This document shows, piece by piece, positions 5,536 through 6,039 of a stretch of DNA of 6,039 nucleotides (position 1 is the first letter of the stretch; every line of letters starts with the position of its first letter). The translations under genes were made by a program, and so were the position numbers. The notes beneath the pieces are model-generated. The model was not told the origin of the DNA. It did not search any database and saw only the letters and a list, made by a program, of their open reading frames with translations. This DNA comes from Omnitrophica WOR_2 bacterium RBG_13_41_10. GTDB taxonomy: Bacteria > Omnitrophota > Gorgyraeia > Gygaellales > Profunditerraquicolaceae. The stretch lies in contig MHGH01000014.1 in assembly GCA_001805465.1 (NCBI GenBank), positions 26,151-32,189 on the forward strand. The letters are read 5' to 3'.

Positions 5536-5608
5536 GAAAAAACGGGATGATTTAGAGAAACTTCGGGAATATTATATCAAAATTCCTAATCGGGTCAAAC
5601 AAATATAG

Positions 5609-5636
5609 TTGCGTAACCAATTTATTGTGTTAAAAT
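5609..5636 (+). promoter_or_regulatory. Possible promoter of the rightward glycosyltransferase gene
   Basis: TTGCGT (5609-5614) and TAAAAT (5631-5636) are 16 nt apart. The -10 is good (5 of 6) but the -35 is poor (3 of 6). The start of transcription would fall only about 6 nt before the ATG, fitting a nearly leaderless mRNA and the absence of a Shine-Dalgarno there. The region is AT-rich, so a chance match is possible. Confidence 0.3.
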
Positions 5637-5648
5637 TAAATAAAACCT

Positions 5649-6039
5649 ATGGAAATAAAAGAGAAAAGATACTTCGGGAAATATATCTCCATTGCTTTAA
5701 TTATAAGCTTGGGGTTAATTGCCTATCTTAATTCGCTGCACGGCCAATTTATCTGGGATGACGACAAGTTAATAAAAGACAATATGTACTTAAAAAATTT
5801 ATCTTTTGTACCAAAGTTTTTTACAAAAGATATTGCAGCGGGTGCGGGTATAAAATCTGGCTCTTACCGGCCCCTGCAAATGATTACTTATTTCGTTGAC
5901 TACTCCCTCTGGAAATTAGATGTCCTCGGTTATCACCTCACCAATATCATCCTGCATATCTTAGTTGCCTTGGCTATCTATTGGTTGATGGATTTAATCT
6001 TTAAGGATAAGCTGCTCTCTTTGCTTACCAGCGCCTTAT
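5649..6039 (+). CDS. TMTC-like GT-C membrane glycosyltransferase, N-terminal part (cut by window edge)
   Basis: The first 130 codons of a polytopic membrane protein are present, running off the right edge. A membrane helix (about 11-29) is followed by the motif NSLHGQFIWDDDKLIKDN (28-45). DDD at 37-39 lies where GT-C enzymes carry the catalytic acidic residues of the first extracytoplasmic loop. Then come SYRPLQMITYFVDY (72-85), GYHLTNIILH (94-103) and a second helix (about 100-117). This N-F-DD / YRPL / GYH-N-H pattern is typical of TMTC-type O-mannosyltransferases and their bacterial relatives, which often carry C-terminal TPR repeats. The substrate is unknown, and a TPR region, if any, lies outside. 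The ATG at 5649 is the first Met after an in-frame TAA at 5637. No Shine-Dalgarno is present. The gene diverges from the ATPase operon, so no functional link is implied. Confidence 0.8.
   Translation, partial: MEIKEKRYFGKYISIALIISLGLIAYLNSLHGQFIWDDDKLIKDNMYLKNLSFVPKFFTKDIAAGAGIKSGSYRPLQMITYFVDYSLWKLDVLGYHLTNIILHILVALAIYWLMDLIFKDKLLSLLTSAL

Noticed and set aside
5519..5608. Short charged reading frame (ending VEKKRDDLEKLREYY then about 10 residues) upstream of the glycosyltransferase
   Set aside because: It has no start codon or ribosome site, begins just after a stop, and purine-rich AT sequence readily gives Lys/Glu-rich frames. It also overlaps the operon promoter. A gene remnant cannot be excluded.
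5560..5680. Direct repeat ACTTCGGGAA at 5560-5569 and 5671-5680
   Set aside because: Only 10 bp match exactly, the second copy is inside coding sequence, and there is no symmetry; it may be chance or a weak binding site.

Overview
The window is almost filled by one tightly packed leftward operon for a divergent F-type ATP synthase. On the minus strand, in transcription order, it encodes a response regulator with a diguanylate cyclase output, a short epsilon subunit, the c subunit, a fused b/delta subunit, alpha, gamma, an inserted four-helix-bundle (S23-type) protein, and beta. Beta is cut off by the left edge of the window. A divergent plus-strand gene at the right edge encodes the N-terminus of a TMTC-like membrane glycosyltransferase. 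The layout is bacterial, and moderate GC, an atypical ATPase set, S23 genes with short iterated repeats and TMTC-like GT-C proteins all recall uncultured lineages such as Omnitrophota. That taxonomic guess is inference from gene content only.

Right part (4586-5648): a 178-base divergent intergenic region carries a good sigma-70-type promoter for the leftward operon (TCGACA, 17 nt, TATAGT) and a clear Shine-Dalgarno site before the response regulator. A PleD-like protein with an intact GGEEF motif and I-site is therefore the likely first gene of the ATPase transcript. Epsilon follows 3 nt behind it.

Middle (1045-4582): epsilon, c, b/delta, alpha and gamma are separated by 0-6 nt, except at the c-to-b junction, where 37 nt are almost entirely a 7-bp tandem repeat. 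There is no separate delta gene; its C-terminal domain is fused to b. No subunit a gene is visible. The c subunit lacks the recognised Na+ ligands and so looks proton-specific. Epsilon lacks the inhibitory C-terminal helices.

Left part (1-1048): between gamma and beta sits an S23-family four-helix-bundle gene. It is bracketed by two arrays of a 10-bp repeat in opposite orientation (AGGTTACTAG-like on the left, CTTGTAACCT-like on the right). The right array encodes the protein's N-terminus and the left array supplies its stop codon. In the mRNA the arrays could pair as a 47-bp imperfect stem around the ORF. This resembles the S23-coding intervening sequences of some 23S rRNAs, but here it lies inside a protein-coding operon. 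It is the most unusual structure in the window.
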